Shown in pieces: positions 35,743 through 45,378 of a DNA stretch of 64,000 nt. The stretch is from Akkermansia muciniphila. GTDB taxonomy: Bacteria; Verrucomicrobiota; Verrucomicrobiia; Opitutales; Opitutaceae. Numbering within the stretch: the first letter of the stretch is position 1; every line of letters begins with the position of its first letter. A program made the translations under genes and the position numbers. The notes beneath the pieces are model-generated. The model ran no database searches. It was not told the DNA's origin and saw only the letters and a list, made by a program, of their open reading frames with translations. Location: NCBI GenBank assembly GCA_945888375.1, contig CAMCZZ010000014.1, forward strand, positions 1-64,000, given 5' to 3'.

Positions 35743-36321
35743 ATGTCTGAACGCGCCGCCATCCCATCCCTTACCGCCCGTGCCGGGTTTGCCTTGGCCA
35801 TGGCTGCGGTCGTGGGGGTATCCAACTGGCTGGTCCAGTATCCCATCAATGACTACCTGACTTGGGGGGCGTTTTCCTACCCGATCGCCTTTTTGGTCTC
35901 GGATGTCTGCAACCGCTGCTTCGGGCCGGGCCGCGCCCGGGAGGTCGCTTTCGTCGGGTTCGCGGTCGGCATCGGGCTCTCGCTCTGGCTTGCCAGCGTG
36001 CAAATCGCGGCCGCCTCCGGCACGGCTTTTCTCGTCGCCCAGCTCCTGGATGTGGCGGTGTTTAACCGGCTGCGCCGCGCCTCTTGGTGGAAGGCTCCCC
36101 TGTGGGGGTCGGTGAGCGCCTCCATCCTCGACACGGCGATCTTTTTTTCCATCGCCTTCCACGGCACCGGGGTGCCCTGGCTGCCGCTGGCGGGGGGGGA
36201 CCTGGTTGCCAAGCTCCTCATGGCCGTGCTCCTGCTCGCGCCCTACCGCGCGCTGGTGCGGCGTTTCCTGCCTGAGGCGTTCCCGTTGAACGGGGCATCC
36301 CGACCGGTTGTTTCCGCCTGA
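35743..36321 (+). CDS. Queuosine precursor transporter, VUT/YhhQ family
   Basis: 192 residues from the ATG at 35743 (MSERAAIPSLTARAGFALAM). Six hydrophobic helices. Family blocks NWLVQYPINDYLTWGAFSYP and IAFLVSDVCNRCFGPGRARE are clear. It imports preQ0/preQ1 or a related queuine precursor for tRNA modification. No other queuosine gene is in the window. It is followed 33 nt later by the ribokinase gene on the same strand. Confidence 0.88.
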   Translation: MSERAAIPSLTARAGFALAMAAVVGVSNWLVQYPINDYLTWGAFSYPIAFLVSDVCNRCFGPGRAREVAFVGFAVGIGLSLWLASVQIAAASGTAFLVAQLLDVAVFNRLRRASWWKAPLWGSVSASILDTAIFFSIAFHGTGVPWLPLAGGDLVAKLLMAVLLLAPYRALVRRFLPEAFPLNGASRPVVSA

Positions 36322-36354
36322 GCGACAGCTCGTCGTTCGCCTCCCTTTTTCACC

Positions 36355-37338
36355 ATGTCCACCGTCCCCTCGGTCGTCGTTGTCGGCAGCTACGTGCAGG
36401 ATCTCACCTGGCGGTGTGCCGCCTTTCCCGCCGCCGGGCAGACCACACTCGGCGTCTTCGCCACCGGTCCCGGCGGGAAGGGCTCCAACCAAGCGGTGGC
36501 GGCGGGGCGGGCGGGAGCCGACGTGCTTTTCGTCGGGGCGGTCGGGGCGGATGCCTTTGCGGCCGTGGCGCAGGCTTTTTATACGGAGAACCAGATCGCG
36601 GCGCGCTTCGTGGCCAAGCCCCGCCTCGCCACCGGCACCGCCGCCATCCTGGTGGATGACGCCGGTCAAAACGAAATCGTGGTCGCCCTCGGCGCCAATG
36701 CCGCCCTCGCTCCGCGCGATCTGCCGCCGGCGTTGTTCAAGGGTGCGAAACTCGTGGTCACCCAGCTCGAGACGAGTCTCGTCGCCGTCGCCCATACCCT
36801 CCGCACCGCCCGCCGCGCCGGCGCCGCCACCCTGCTCAATCCCGCGCCGATGCGGCCTGATTTTAACCCCGCCCTGCTGCGCGACGTCTCCATCCTCGTC
36901 CCCAACGAAACCGAATTTGTCGCCTTGGTGAACCTCCTCGGGCTCGCGCCCCGGAAAGCCGCCTACACCGAGGCGGCGCTCGCCGCCGAAGCGCCCGCCG
37001 CCTTGCAAGCGCTTTGCCGCCGCCTCGGCCCACCGGTCGTGATCGTGACGCTCGGCAAACGCGGTTGTTTCGTGTCCCGCGCCGAGGGCGGAGAACTGAT
37101 CCCCGGCCACGTGGTGAAAGTGGTGGATACCACCGGCGCGGGCGATGCCTTCGTCGGCGGGTTTGCCCACGGGTTTGTGCAACACGAGGGCGATATAGCC
37201 GCCGCCGCACGCGTGGGCCAGGCCGTCGCCGCCCTGTCTGTGACCAAGGCGGGCACCGCGCCGGGCATGCCGACCGCGCGTGAGCTGGCGCGGTTTTTGA
37301 AAATCCGGCCCAGCCCGTCCGCCGCCACCCTTTCATGA
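36355..37338 (+). CDS. rbsK: Ribokinase, PfkB family
   Basis: 327 residues. N-terminal PfkB signature TGPGGKGSNQAVAAGRAGAD near residues 37-56 and the C-terminal signature VVDTTGAGDAFVGGFAHGFV with the catalytic Asp near residue 263. ATP-binding region VIVTLGKRGCFVSRAEGGEL. It phosphorylates ribose, or deoxyribose when coupled to deoC. The stop overlaps the deoC start by 4 nt, which favours a (deoxy)ribose catabolic pair. RbsK is preferred over other PfkB sugar kinases from overall motif match and context. Confidence 0.85.
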   Translation: MSTVPSVVVVGSYVQDLTWRCAAFPAAGQTTLGVFATGPGGKGSNQAVAAGRAGADVLFVGAVGADAFAAVAQAFYTENQIAARFVAKPRLATGTAAILVDDAGQNEIVVALGANAALAPRDLPPALFKGAKLVVTQLETSLVAVAHTLRTARRAGAATLLNPAPMRPDFNPALLRDVSILVPNETEFVALVNLLGLAPRKAAYTEAALAAEAPAALQALCRRLGPPVVIVTLGKRGCFVSRAEGGELIPGHVVKVVDTTGAGDAFVGGFAHGFVQHEGDIAAAARVGQAVAALSVTKAGTAPGMPTARELARFLKIRPSPSAATLS

Positions 37339-38033
37339 ACCTCACCCCTGCCCAGCTCGCCGCCACGCTCGACTCGACTAACCTCCGGCTCGATGCCTCT
37401 GCCGCCGACATCACCGCTCTCTGCCACGAAGCCGCCGCGCACCGCTTTGCCTGCGTGATGATCTACCCGGCCTCCGTGCGGCACGCTGCCGGGGTGCTGG
37501 CCGGCACCGGCATCAAGATCGGCACGGTCATCGGCTTTCCCAGCGGCCGTTTTTCCACCGAGGCCAAGGCGGCCGAGCTCGACGCCATGCACGCCGCAGG
37601 GGCCGAGGAGGTGGACATCGTGATGAACTACGCCGCGCTGCGCGACGGTGCCACGGGTGCAGTCGCCGCCGAGCTCCGCACCCTGACCCAGCGCGCCCAG
37701 GGTCACGGCCAGCTCGTGAAGATCATCGTCGAGACTTGCTACCTGGATGCCGAGCAACGCCTCGAAGCCCTCCGCCTTTGCGAAGAGGCCGGAGTCGAGT
37801 TTATCAAGACCTCCACCGGCTTTGGCAGCGCCGGCGCCAAGGTCGAGCACATCGCCGCCTGGGCCGCCGCCCGCCGTGGTGGCATCCGCATCAAAGCTTC
37901 CGGCGGCATCAAAACCCTCGCCGACGCCCGCGCCTTGCTCGATGCCGGTGCGGTCCGTCTCGGCACCAGCAGCGCTGCCGCCATCGTAGCCGAGCTCACC
38001 GGCGGCGCGGCGGCCGCCGCCGGTGGTTATTGA
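37335..38033 (+). CDS. deoC: Deoxyribose-phosphate aldolase
   Basis: 232 residues of the class I DeoC family. The Schiff-base Lys is in VEFIKTSTGF near residue 156, the second active Lys in IRIKASGGIKT near 183, and EVDIVMNYAALRDG supplies the Asp. It cleaves deoxyribose 5-phosphate to glyceraldehyde 3-phosphate and acetaldehyde. Coupled to ribokinase; with the thymidine phosphorylase homologue at 49.7 kb it could form a deoxynucleoside degradation route. Confidence 0.92.
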   Translation: MNLTPAQLAATLDSTNLRLDASAADITALCHEAAAHRFACVMIYPASVRHAAGVLAGTGIKIGTVIGFPSGRFSTEAKAAELDAMHAAGAEEVDIVMNYAALRDGATGAVAAELRTLTQRAQGHGQLVKIIVETCYLDAEQRLEALRLCEEAGVEFIKTSTGFGSAGAKVEHIAAWAAARRGGIRIKASGGIKTLADARALLDAGAVRLGTSSAAAIVAELTGGAAAAAGGY

Positions 38034-38081
38034 GCCGGCGGTCGGCTTGACCGCTGAAAAAGGCACACCCAAGGTAACTCC

Positions 38082-38291
38082 ATGCCATCGGTCACCATCA
38101 CCCTCAAGGTTTCGGCCGTCCGTAAGAAGGCGCTGCAAGCCCAGGCGAAGCGCGCGAAAAAGAGTCTAAACGCCTACGTGCTTGAACGCGTGGAGAACTC
38201 CTCGGTCGATTGGGATGCGTTTCTGAAAACCCTGCCGCCCCTGGAGCACCCGCCCGGGGTGCCCACCGACCTCTCCACCCGCGAGTGGTGA
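38082..38291 (+). CDS. Ribbon-helix-helix-like antitoxin
   Basis: 69 residues. MPSVTITLKVSAVRKKALQA and AKRAKKSLNAYVLERVEN match a short strand plus two helices of CopG-type antitoxins; the tail (LPPLEHPPGVPTDLSTREW) would wrap the toxin. Its TGA overlaps the start of the PIN gene by one base, the usual antitoxin-first order. Confidence 0.7.
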   Translation: MPSVTITLKVSAVRKKALQAQAKRAKKSLNAYVLERVENSSVDWDAFLKTLPPLEHPPGVPTDLSTREW

Positions 38292-38716
38292 TGGCCTCGC
38301 CCTCTCCCCGCTACCTAGTGGACGCCGGCCCTTTGGTCGCCGCCTATCTGCCGCGCGATTCGCATCATGCCTGGAGCCGGGCCGTCATGCAGGGCACTGG
38401 CGCGGTGCTTTACACGACCGAGACGATCCTCGCCGAGGCCGCCCATTTCCTGAAACCGGCCCCGCGTTCCCTCCATGCGTTGATCACCACCGTCCATTCG
38501 GGAATGATCCGTCTGATCTCCCTCTTCCCCGTGCACCTGCCCCGCGTCGCGGAGCTCATTCGTGACTACCCCGGTCGCGCCGATCTCGGTGACGCCTCGC
38601 TCGTGGTGCTCTCCGAACTGCATCCGCGCGCCACCCTCATCACCATCGATCAACGCGATTTCAGCGTTTACCGCCGCGCCGGCGGCAAACCCGTGCCCTG
38701 CCTTTTCCCCTCTTGA
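38291..38716 (+). CDS. PIN-domain toxin (VapC-like)
   Basis: 141 residues from the ATG at 38291: [20 protein letters not shown]. The acidic PIN residues are visible: Asp in YLVDAGPL, Glu in TETILAEA, Asp in ADLGDASLV and Asp in ITIDQRDF. Predicted endoribonuclease that acts on tRNA or rRNA when its antitoxin is lost. Its stop overlaps the TTG start proposed for the helicase. Confidence 0.85.
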   Translation: MASPSPRYLVDAGPLVAAYLPRDSHHAWSRAVMQGTGAVLYTTETILAEAAHFLKPAPRSLHALITTVHSGMIRLISLFPVHLPRVAELIRDYPGRADLGDASLVVLSELHPRATLITIDQRDFSVYRRAGGKPVPCLFPS

Positions 38717-41328
38717 ACACGCCCGCTTCCGCTGCCGCCCCGCCCCTCGCCCCGCCTACGCTCGCCGAGGCGGCGAACGACGATCTGCTGCTCTCGCGCT
38801 TCCTCGACGCCGTGGCGGCCAAGGGCCTCTCGCTCTACGCCGAGCAGGAGGAGGCAATCCTCGAACTTCTCGCCGGCCGTCACGTCATCCTGAATACGCC
38901 CACCGGCTCGGGGAAATCCCTCGTCGCTGCGGCCGCCCACTTCTTCGCCCTCGCGCGCGGCAAGCGCTCCGTTTACACCTGTCCGATCAAGGCGTTGGTG
39001 AATGAAAAGTTCCTGTCGCTCTGCCGCGATTTCGGCCCGGAGCACGTCGGCATGATGACCGGCGACGCCACCGTGAACGCCGCTGCGCCCATCCTGTGCT
39101 GCACCGCCGAGATCCTCGCCAACCAGGCCCTCGCCCGTGGCGACGATGCCCGCCTCGCGGTGGTCATCATGGACGAGTTTCACTACTACTCCGACCAGGA
39201 ACGCGGCGTCGCCTGGCAGGTGCCGCTGCTCGCCCTCGCCCGCAGCCGCTTCTTGCTCATGTCCGCCACTCTCGGCGACACCCGGACCATCGAGCGCGAG
39301 GTCGAGCGCGTCACCGGCGCGCCCCTGGTTGTGGTGCGCAGCGACCGCCGCCCGGTGCCGCTGCACTTCGAGTGGTCCGAGACTCCGCTGGCCGAGCGGG
39401 TGGCGCAACTCGTGACCGAGCGCCGCGCGCCCGCCTACCTCGTCCACTTCACCCAGCGCGCCGCCGCCGAGACCGCCCAGAACCTGATGAGCCTCGCGCT
39501 CTGCTCGAAGGAGGAAAAGGCCGCCCTCGCCGACGCCCTCGCTGGCGCCCGCTTTACCAGCCCTTACGGCAAGGAGTTGAAACGCTGGCTGCGCCACGGC
39601 ATCGGCCTGCACCACGCCGGCCTCCTCCCGCGCTACCGCATTCTCGTGGAACAACTCGCGCAGAAGGGCCTGCTCAAGCTCATCTGCGGCACGGACACGC
39701 TCGGCGTGGGCATCAATGTGCCCCTGCGCACCGTCGTCTTCACCCAGCTCTGGAAATACGGCGGCGCGAAGGCCTCCACTCTCAGCGTGCGAGACTTCCG
39801 CCAGATCGCCGGCCGCGCCGGGCGCAAGGGCTACGACGATGTCGGCTACGTCGTGGTGCAGGCTCCCGAGTGGGTGATCGAGAATTTGCGGGCCGAGCAA
39901 AAGGCCGCCGCCGATCCGTCGAAGAAAAAGAAACTCGTCAAACAATCCGCCCCCGAGGGCGCCATCGGCTGGGACCGCAAGACCCTCGAACGCCTCCAGA
40001 CCGCGCCGGCCGAGCCGCTGGTGTCACGGTTTTCGGTTTCCCACGGCATGCTTCTTCAGGTCCTCTCGCGCGACGCCGACGGCTGCCGCGAGATGCGGCG
40101 ACTCATCGCCGACAGCCACGAGCCGCCCGCGAAGAAAAACGCCCATCGCCGCCGCTCCTGGCAGTTGTTTCGCGCTCTGCTCGACCGCGGTATCGTCTCC
40201 CTCATCCCCCGCCAGCCCTCCGGCCGCCGCCTGCAGGTCAACCTCGCCCTGCAGGACGATTTTTCCCTGCACCAGGCGCTCTCGCTCTACCTCATCGACA
40301 CGGTGCAGAAGCTCGATCGCGAGTCGCCCGACTACGCGCTGGATGTGCTCACGCTCTGCGAGGCCATCGTCGAGGACCCCGAGGTGATTCTCCGGGCCCA
40401 GGTGAGCCGGGCCAAGGGTGACGAGATCAACCGCCTCAAGGCCGAGGGCGTGCCCTACGAGGAGCGCATGGAGAAGATCGAGGGCATCGAGCACCCCAAG
40501 CCGCTGCGCGAGTTTCTCTACGAGACGTTCAACGCCTTCGCCGCCGCCCATCCTTGGGTGGGACAGGAGAATGTGCGGCCCAAGAGCATCGCCCGCGAGA
40601 TGCACGAGCGTTGGATGAGTTTTGCCGACTACGTGCGCGACTACGGGCTGGAGCGGGCCGAGGGGCTGGTGCTGCGCCACCTCATGCAGGTGTGGAAGGT
40701 GCTCGCCCAGACGGTGCCGCTTTCGGCCAAAACCGAGCCCGTGCTGGAGCTGGAGACGATGTTCGAGGCGCTGGTGCGGGGCATCGACTCCAGCCTGATT
40801 GACGAGTGGGAACGCCTGCAGGCCGGCGAGGCGCCGGCGCCGGTGCCAACCGAGGATGCGGCAGCGTTGGTGGCCGCTAAATTCGGCTCCGGCCCGCGTG
40901 AGCTCACGCGCGATCCGGTGGCGTTGAAGCGGGCGGTGCGCGTGGCCATCCACCTGGTTTTGCAGGATGCCGCCGCGCGCGACTGGGAGGCCTGCGCCGC
41001 CCGGGTGTTGCCCGGCGAAGTCACCGACGAAGTGGTCGCGGCCGAGGCGAAGCGGCTGGAAAAAGCGTTCGCCGCGCATGCCGAGGCGCGCGTCCGCTTC
41101 CGGCTCGATCCGGCCGGGCGGGCGGCGGAGCACACCCACTTCGACGAGGCTGAATTTGGCGCGGCGGAGTGGCGCGTGGCGCAGGTGCTGGTCGATCCCG
41201 AGGAGGTCAACGACTGGGAGGCCGGCTTCGTGCTCGACCTCGCCGCGACCCGCGCGAGCGGCCGGGTGGAGCTGCGGCTGGTGGGGGTCGGTGAGACCGG
41301 CTCAGAACCAAGCGTGGCCGGGGGCTAG
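38713..41328 (+). CDS. DExH-box RNA/DNA helicase, Ski2-like with C-terminal DUF3516
   Basis: 871 residues from a TTG at 38713 that overlaps the PIN stop. Walker [21 protein letters not shown] near residue 60, motif [12 protein letters not shown], motif [13 protein letters not shown], motif [16 protein letters not shown] near residue 360. The long C-terminus matches the DUF3516 extension of bacterial Ski2/Mtr4-like helicases. Probable role in RNA turnover or ribosome/DNA maintenance. The 3' end overlaps the convergent zinc-ribbon gene by 27 nt. Confidence 0.9.
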   Translation: MNTPASAAAPPLAPPTLAEAANDDLLLSRFLDAVAAKGLSLYAEQEEAILELLAGRHVILNTPTGSGKSLVAAAAHFFALARGKRSVYTCPIKALVNEKFLSLCRDFGPEHVGMMTGDATVNAAAPILCCTAEILANQALARGDDARLAVVIMDEFHYYSDQERGVAWQVPLLALARSRFLLMSATLGDTRTIEREVERVTGAPLVVVRSDRRPVPLHFEWSETPLAERVAQLVTERRAPAYLVHFTQRAAAETAQNLMSLALCSKEEKAALADALAGARFTSPYGKELKRWLRHGIGLHHAGLLPRYRILVEQLAQKGLLKLICGTDTLGVGINVPLRTVVFTQLWKYGGAKASTLSVRDFRQIAGRAGRKGYDDVGYVVVQAPEWVIENLRAEQKAAADPSKKKKLVKQSAPEGAIGWDRKTLERLQTAPAEPLVSRFSVSHGMLLQVLSRDADGCREMRRLIADSHEPPAKKNAHRRRSWQLFRALLDRGIVSLIPRQPSGRRLQVNLALQDDFSLHQALSLYLIDTVQKLDRESPDYALDVLTLCEAIVEDPEVILRAQVSRAKGDEINRLKAEGVPYEERMEKIEGIEHPKPLREFLYETFNAFAAAHPWVGQENVRPKSIAREMHERWMSFADYVRDYGLERAEGLVLRHLMQVWKVLAQTVPLSAKTEPVLELETMFEALVRGIDSSLIDEWERLQAGEAPAPVPTEDAAALVAAKFGSGPRELTRDPVALKRAVRVAIHLVLQDAAARDWEACAARVLPGEVTDEVVAAEAKRLEKAFAAHAEARVRFRLDPAGRAAEHTHFDEAEFGAAEWRVAQVLVDPEEVNDWEAGFVLDLAATRASGRVELRLVGVGETGSEPSVAGG

Positions 41329-41601
41329 GGCGAGCACGGCCAGCCAGAGCAAAAGCAGGGCGCCCACGACCAGCCAGAGCGGGTGCGGCCCGGCACGCAG
41401 CGGGCGGCGTGGGGACGCGTTTTCCTCTTCTGAGGCGAAGGCCGCGTCGGGCAGATCGAGCCCGTCGTAACGGGTGTCGTCCTCGTTCCACCCGGTGCGC
41501 TCGTCGGCGCCGCAGTGGGGGCAGGCGGTGGCGCGGGGCGGCACGGCCTCGCCGCAAACCGGGCACTCGGCGGGCGCGCGGCGGGTCGGAGGGCGGGACA
41601 T
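41302..41601 (-). CDS. Zinc-ribbon protein with C-terminal membrane anchor
   Basis: 99 residues. Two Cys pairs, CPVCG and CPHCG (residues 13-30), form a zinc ribbon. An acidic linker follows, then one transmembrane helix ([20 protein letters not shown]). Last gene of a seven-gene minus-strand run, 34 nt after the TolC-type gene. Function unknown; possibly a small envelope or quality-control adaptor. Confidence 0.75.
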   Translation of the reverse strand: MSRPPTRRAPAECPVCGEAVPPRATACPHCGADERTGWNEDDTRYDGLDLPDAAFASEEENASPRRPLRAGPHPLWLVVGALLLLWLAVLALAPGHAWF

Positions 41602-41635
41602 GGGGCGGGCGGAGCCGGAGGGCGGCGGGTCGCGA

Positions 41636-43273
41636 TCAGGGCGCGAGGGTGATCTGGTAACGTTCGGCGGCGTTGCCCTCGAGGCGGTCGAGGTTGGCCT
41701 GGGCGGTGCGGAGCGACACCTTGGCCTGGAGTTCGGAGAGCTTGGCCCGATCGAACGCCTCTTGCGTCTCCTGCACGCGGCGGAAGGTGGACAGGCCGGA
41801 ATCGTAGCGGGCTTTTTCCACCTCGTATTCTCGACCGCTCAGCTGGGCGGCGAGGGTGGAGAGGCGCAGGTTCTCGGCGCCGGTCTCGAGGGCGCGCACG
41901 GCATTGCGCACGGAGACGAGGATCTGTTGCTCGATCTGGGCGAGGCGAAGCTCTTCCCGCTCGCGTCCAGCGCGGGCTAGGCGCAGGCGGGCGCGTTCTT
42001 CGCGGAAGCCCCAGGGGAAGCTCAGGGACAGGTCCACCTGCCAGTTGTAGCCATCGCCCGACCACAGGTTGGTGCTGGCGTCCTTGGCGGTCGCATCGGT
42101 GCTGTTGTAGCCGGCCTGGGCTCCGAGATCGAGCTGGGGCAGGCGGGCGTTTTTGGCCGAGGCGACATCGATCTCCTGCTGGCGGATGGAGGCGAGGGCA
42201 GAGGCGTATTCGGGGGTGTTGGCGCGGGCGCGGGCGAGGCTGGCGGCGAGGTCGATCAGGGGTTCGCTGATCGGGGGCAGAGCGACGGGGCCGACCGGGT
42301 TTTCAAAGGTCTCCTGGCCGAGCAGGCGGAGCAAATCGTCCTCGCGGTCGCGGGCGGTCTGGCGGGCGAGCAGCAGGTCACGGGCGGCGGTGGCTACGCC
42401 CACCTCGGCCTGGAGCACTTCGAGATCGGTGGCGACGCCGGCCTCGCGGCGGGCGCGGTTTTCCTCGTAAAACTTTTTCCGCACCTCGAGCGAGAAAGAC
42501 CGGATGCCGACCTGTTCCCGGGCGAGGGCGAGATTCGAGTAGGCGACCTCGACGTCGCGCACGAGGGTGAAGACCTGGGCGGCGAAATCGGCGCGGGCGC
42601 GGGCGGTGCCGAGGCGGGCGCGTTCGAGCGCGGAGTTGTTGATGGTGGTGCCTGCGCCTTTCAGCAGGGGCTGCCGGACGGAGAGGCCGATGTCCGAATT
42701 ATAGGCGGGGTTGAGCGTGCTGCTGGAGGTTTGGGTGCGCTCATTACGATTCAGCCGGGTGGTGCCGGTGATGGTGGCGCCGAGCGGGATTTTTTGGGAA
42801 AGGCTCAGGCGGGCATTGTCGTCGTCGGAGCGGGTGCCGGGCACGGGCAGGATGTTGCCGTTGGCGTCCACGGTGGCGCGGGTGCTCTGGGACTGGCCGG
42901 TGGAGGCGGAGGCAGTGAGGGTGGGGTCGTAATCGGAGCGAGCGATCTCGACGGTATCGCCGCTCGTGGTGGTGGTGAGGCGCTGGAGCTGCACGTCGAA
43001 GTTGGCTTCGAGGGCACGGGCGATGGCGGTCTGGATTCCCAGGGGTTCGGCGAAGGGCACCGCGGGGGCGGGGGCGGCGAGGAGGGCGGCGACGGGGGAA
43101 GGCGGGGCCGGGGGCGTCTCGGGGGCGGCGGCGGCTTCGGTGCGGGGCAAGAGCGGGGTCAGGCCGGTTTCCGCCGGGGCGGGCTCATCCGCGGCGGCGC
43201 GGGCGCCGGGCTGGGCGTGCAGGGCGAGGAGGGTCGCGAGGGCGGGCAGCAGGGAGCGGGCAGGGAGGGTCAT
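41636..43273 (-). CDS. TolC-family outer-membrane efflux/secretion channel
   Basis: 545 residues from the ATG at 43273 (MTLPARSLLPALATLLALHA), which gives a signal peptide; the longer open frame is not coding. After an Ala/Pro-rich segment two TolC repeats are seen, each a long helix pair with beta strands (LGIQTAIARALEANFDVQLQ, later EPLIDLAASLARARANTPEY). Forms the trimeric duct for type I secretion or RND efflux. No pump gene is adjacent. Its ATG overlaps the stop of the FmdB-type gene by 4 nt. Confidence 0.88.
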   Translation of the reverse strand: MTLPARSLLPALATLLALHAQPGARAAADEPAPAETGLTPLLPRTEAAAAPETPPAPPSPVAALLAAPAPAVPFAEPLGIQTAIARALEANFDVQLQRLTTTTSGDTVEIARSDYDPTLTASASTGQSQSTRATVDANGNILPVPGTRSDDDNARLSLSQKIPLGATITGTTRLNRNERTQTSSSTLNPAYNSDIGLSVRQPLLKGAGTTINNSALERARLGTARARADFAAQVFTLVRDVEVAYSNLALAREQVGIRSFSLEVRKKFYEENRARREAGVATDLEVLQAEVGVATAARDLLLARQTARDREDDLLRLLGQETFENPVGPVALPPISEPLIDLAASLARARANTPEYASALASIRQQEIDVASAKNARLPQLDLGAQAGYNSTDATAKDASTNLWSGDGYNWQVDLSLSFPWGFREERARLRLARAGREREELRLAQIEQQILVSVRNAVRALETGAENLRLSTLAAQLSGREYEVEKARYDSGLSTFRRVQETQEAFDRAKLSELQAKVSLRTAQANLDRLEGNAAERYQITLAP

Positions 43274-43518
43274 TGACGTTCGAATTCGCCGGCGGATGTT
43301 TTTTTGAAGACGGAAAAGCCGAGGTTCTTGGCGTCGGAGACGGACAAGGGTTTGAGAAGTTTCGGTGTATTCACGCTCTCGATCGAGGCGCGTGCGACGG
43401 CCTGGCCGCAGGTCGGGCAATGGTCCAGCGCCGGCTCGGCCGCGGAGTGCCGATGCTCGAAGCCGTCGCCGCAAAGGCGGCACGGGCTTTTGACGGGGGC
43501 GTAGCGGTGGATGGGCAC
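43270..43518 (-). CDS. FmdB-type zinc-ribbon protein
   Basis: 82 residues from a GTG at 43518: (V/M)PIHRYAPVKSPCRLCGDGF, with CRLCG and CPTCG pairs about 25 apart. This is the FmdB regulatory-protein zinc ribbon (MPiYrY....C..CG pattern). A C-terminal Lys/Glu tail follows. Translationally coupled to the TolC-type gene (ATGA). Role unknown. Confidence 0.78.
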   Translation of the reverse strand: MPIHRYAPVKSPCRLCGDGFEHRHSAAEPALDHCPTCGQAVARASIESVNTPKLLKPLSVSDAKNLGFSVFKKTSAGEFERQ

Positions 43519-43606
43519 GGAGCGAGGAGGGTGCGGTCCGAGTGGACTCGCAAACCGAGGGAATGGCGAACGGGAAACTAGGCAACTCCCGTGCCGGTGG
43601 CCCGCC

Positions 43607-45307
43607 TCAAGGCGCGGCGGGGGCGGACTTGGCGAGCTCGGTCTCGACGAGCGAGGCCAGCAGCGACTGGGCGTTGGCCTGGCCGAGGTTATCGGCGAGG
43701 CGGGTGCGCATTTCCTGGAAGGCGGTGCTGGCGGGGTCAATGACGGGTAGCTGTTGATCGACGGCGTAAACGAGCAGACCGGCCTTTTCGCCAGTGGGCA
43801 GGAAGTCGCTGACTTTGCCCTTGGCGAGGCTCTGGAGGGCCTGGATGGCGGTGTAGTCGAGATCCTCGGGGAAGCTGCCGGAGAGGTTGAAGGGCTTCGG
43901 GTTCTTCAGGGTGACTTTCAGGCCGGCGGCGGTGGCGGCATCGGTCACGGTATCGACAAAGGGTTTGCCGAGTTTCGTCGCGAGGGTGGCGGCGACCTGC
44001 AGGTTGCGACCGGCCTCGTTGAACAGGCGGCGAAGCTCGGCGGCGCGGTAGTCGGCGAGCACGGTGGATTTGACCTCGGCGAAGGCGGGGGCGCGGGCGG
44101 GCAGGGTCTCGCGCCAGACGAGCACGGCGGCGCCTTCGGGGGTCGGGAGGGGGTTGGAGTAGGGGCGTTCGGCGGAAAGGCGCTCGGCTTCCGGGAGGAT
44201 CTGCGCGGAGGCGGTGTTGCCGCCGAGGGTGGAGGGTATGGCGCCGGGGGCGATGGGGCCGAGCTCGGCGAGGGTGGAGCCGGGTTGCTGGGCGACGAAG
44301 GCGGCGAGGTCGGCGGGCTTCACATTGCGCTCGAGCAACTGGACGGTGAGGTCGGAGGCGGCGGCGAGGGCGGCTTTATCGGCTTCTTTTTGACGGAGCT
44401 CGGCCTCGACGGTGGCGCGGGCGGCGGCGAACGCGGCCTCGGGGTCGGCGGGCTTGCCGGTGGCTGGATCGAGCTTCAGGGCAGGGCTGCCGGCGGGGGC
44501 GGGGTAGGCGGAGGGATTGGCGTCGAAGGCGGCGCGGATGCTGGCGGCGGACAGGGTCACGCCGGCCAGGAAGGGGCGGGAGGAGACTTGCAGGGCGGCG
44601 ACAGCTACGCGCTCGGCAATCTCGTAGCGGCGGGCGTTGGTCTCGAACCACTTTTGGAGGGTGGCGTCGGAGGTGTCGAGGGCGGGGGCGAAGCTGGAGC
44701 CATCGATGCTGGCGAGGGCGAGGGACCAAGTGGTATCGCGTTTGGCGAGCAGGTCGGAGACGTCGGACGCCAGCACGTAGCCGGGGCCGGCCAGGAGTTT
44801 TTCCAAGTTCTGCACGCGCACGTCGTCGGAGATCACGCGGGAGACGTCGGCCTCGGTGGTGCGGGGATTGGTTTTCAGGGAGTCGATGAAGTCGGTGTAG
44901 CGCTTGGCGTCGAATTCGCCCTTGGCGTCGGCGAAGGCGCGCAGGCTGCGGATATGAGCCACCAACTGGTCGTCGGCCGGCTGCGGCAGGCGCAACTGGT
45001 CCACCAAGTGGAGGCTGGCGTGGCGGTTAAACGCATACTGGCTCAGCTGGGCCTCGGGGACTTCGCGCTGGGGGTTGTAGCGCAGGTAGATGCTCAACTG
45101 GGCATCCGCGACGAGCGTGCGCTGGTCCTCGGCGCGGGAGAGGTCGAGGCCGAAGAACGGACGGGAGGGGATTTGCCGGTCGCCGCCGCCACCGAGGCCT
45201 TGGGAGGCGTTCGTGACGAACACGAAAGAAATAATCACAAGGACCAACAGGGTAAGGAAGACCCACTTAAAGTGCTGTTGGAAGGTGCGCTGAATCCAGG
45301 AAATCAT
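43607..45307 (-). CDS. SurA/PpiD-like periplasmic folding factor
   Basis: 566 residues from the ATG at 45307: MISWIQRTFQQHFKWVFLTL, a single N-terminal membrane anchor with periplasmic body, as in PpiD. A SurA-N-like helical region follows (about 60-260). Residues 260-480 are Ala-rich. A standard parvulin core is not obvious by eye, so catalytic PPIase activity is uncertain. Likely helps outer-membrane proteins such as the neighbouring TolC to fold. Confidence 0.75.
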   Translation of the reverse strand: MISWIQRTFQQHFKWVFLTLLVLVIISFVFVTNASQGLGGGGDRQIPSRPFFGLDLSRAEDQRTLVADAQLSIYLRYNPQREVPEAQLSQYAFNRHASLHLVDQLRLPQPADDQLVAHIRSLRAFADAKGEFDAKRYTDFIDSLKTNPRTTEADVSRVISDDVRVQNLEKLLAGPGYVLASDVSDLLAKRDTTWSLALASIDGSSFAPALDTSDATLQKWFETNARRYEIAERVAVAALQVSSRPFLAGVTLSAASIRAAFDANPSAYPAPAGSPALKLDPATGKPADPEAAFAAARATVEAELRQKEADKAALAAASDLTVQLLERNVKPADLAAFVAQQPGSTLAELGPIAPGAIPSTLGGNTASAQILPEAERLSAERPYSNPLPTPEGAAVLVWRETLPARAPAFAEVKSTVLADYRAAELRRLFNEAGRNLQVAATLATKLGKPFVDTVTDAATAAGLKVTLKNPKPFNLSGSFPEDLDYTAIQALQSLAKGKVSDFLPTGEKAGLLVYAVDQQLPVIDPASTAFQEMRTRLADNLGQANAQSLLASLVETELAKSAPAAP

Positions 45308-45378
45308 AGGGGGAAAGGGAGGAACGTGAAGCAATGCTAGGGCGGCAGGCAACCGCGAATCGCGAGGGGTGGGTCGGC

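Noticed and set aside
35299-37185. 628-codon minus-strand frame
   Set aside because: Low-complexity Gly/Arg/His composition, antisense to the transporter and ribokinase genes.
43754-45340. 528-codon Gly-rich plus-strand frame
   Set aside because: Antisense to the SurA/PpiD-like gene; its length reflects high G+C and the codon bias of the real gene.
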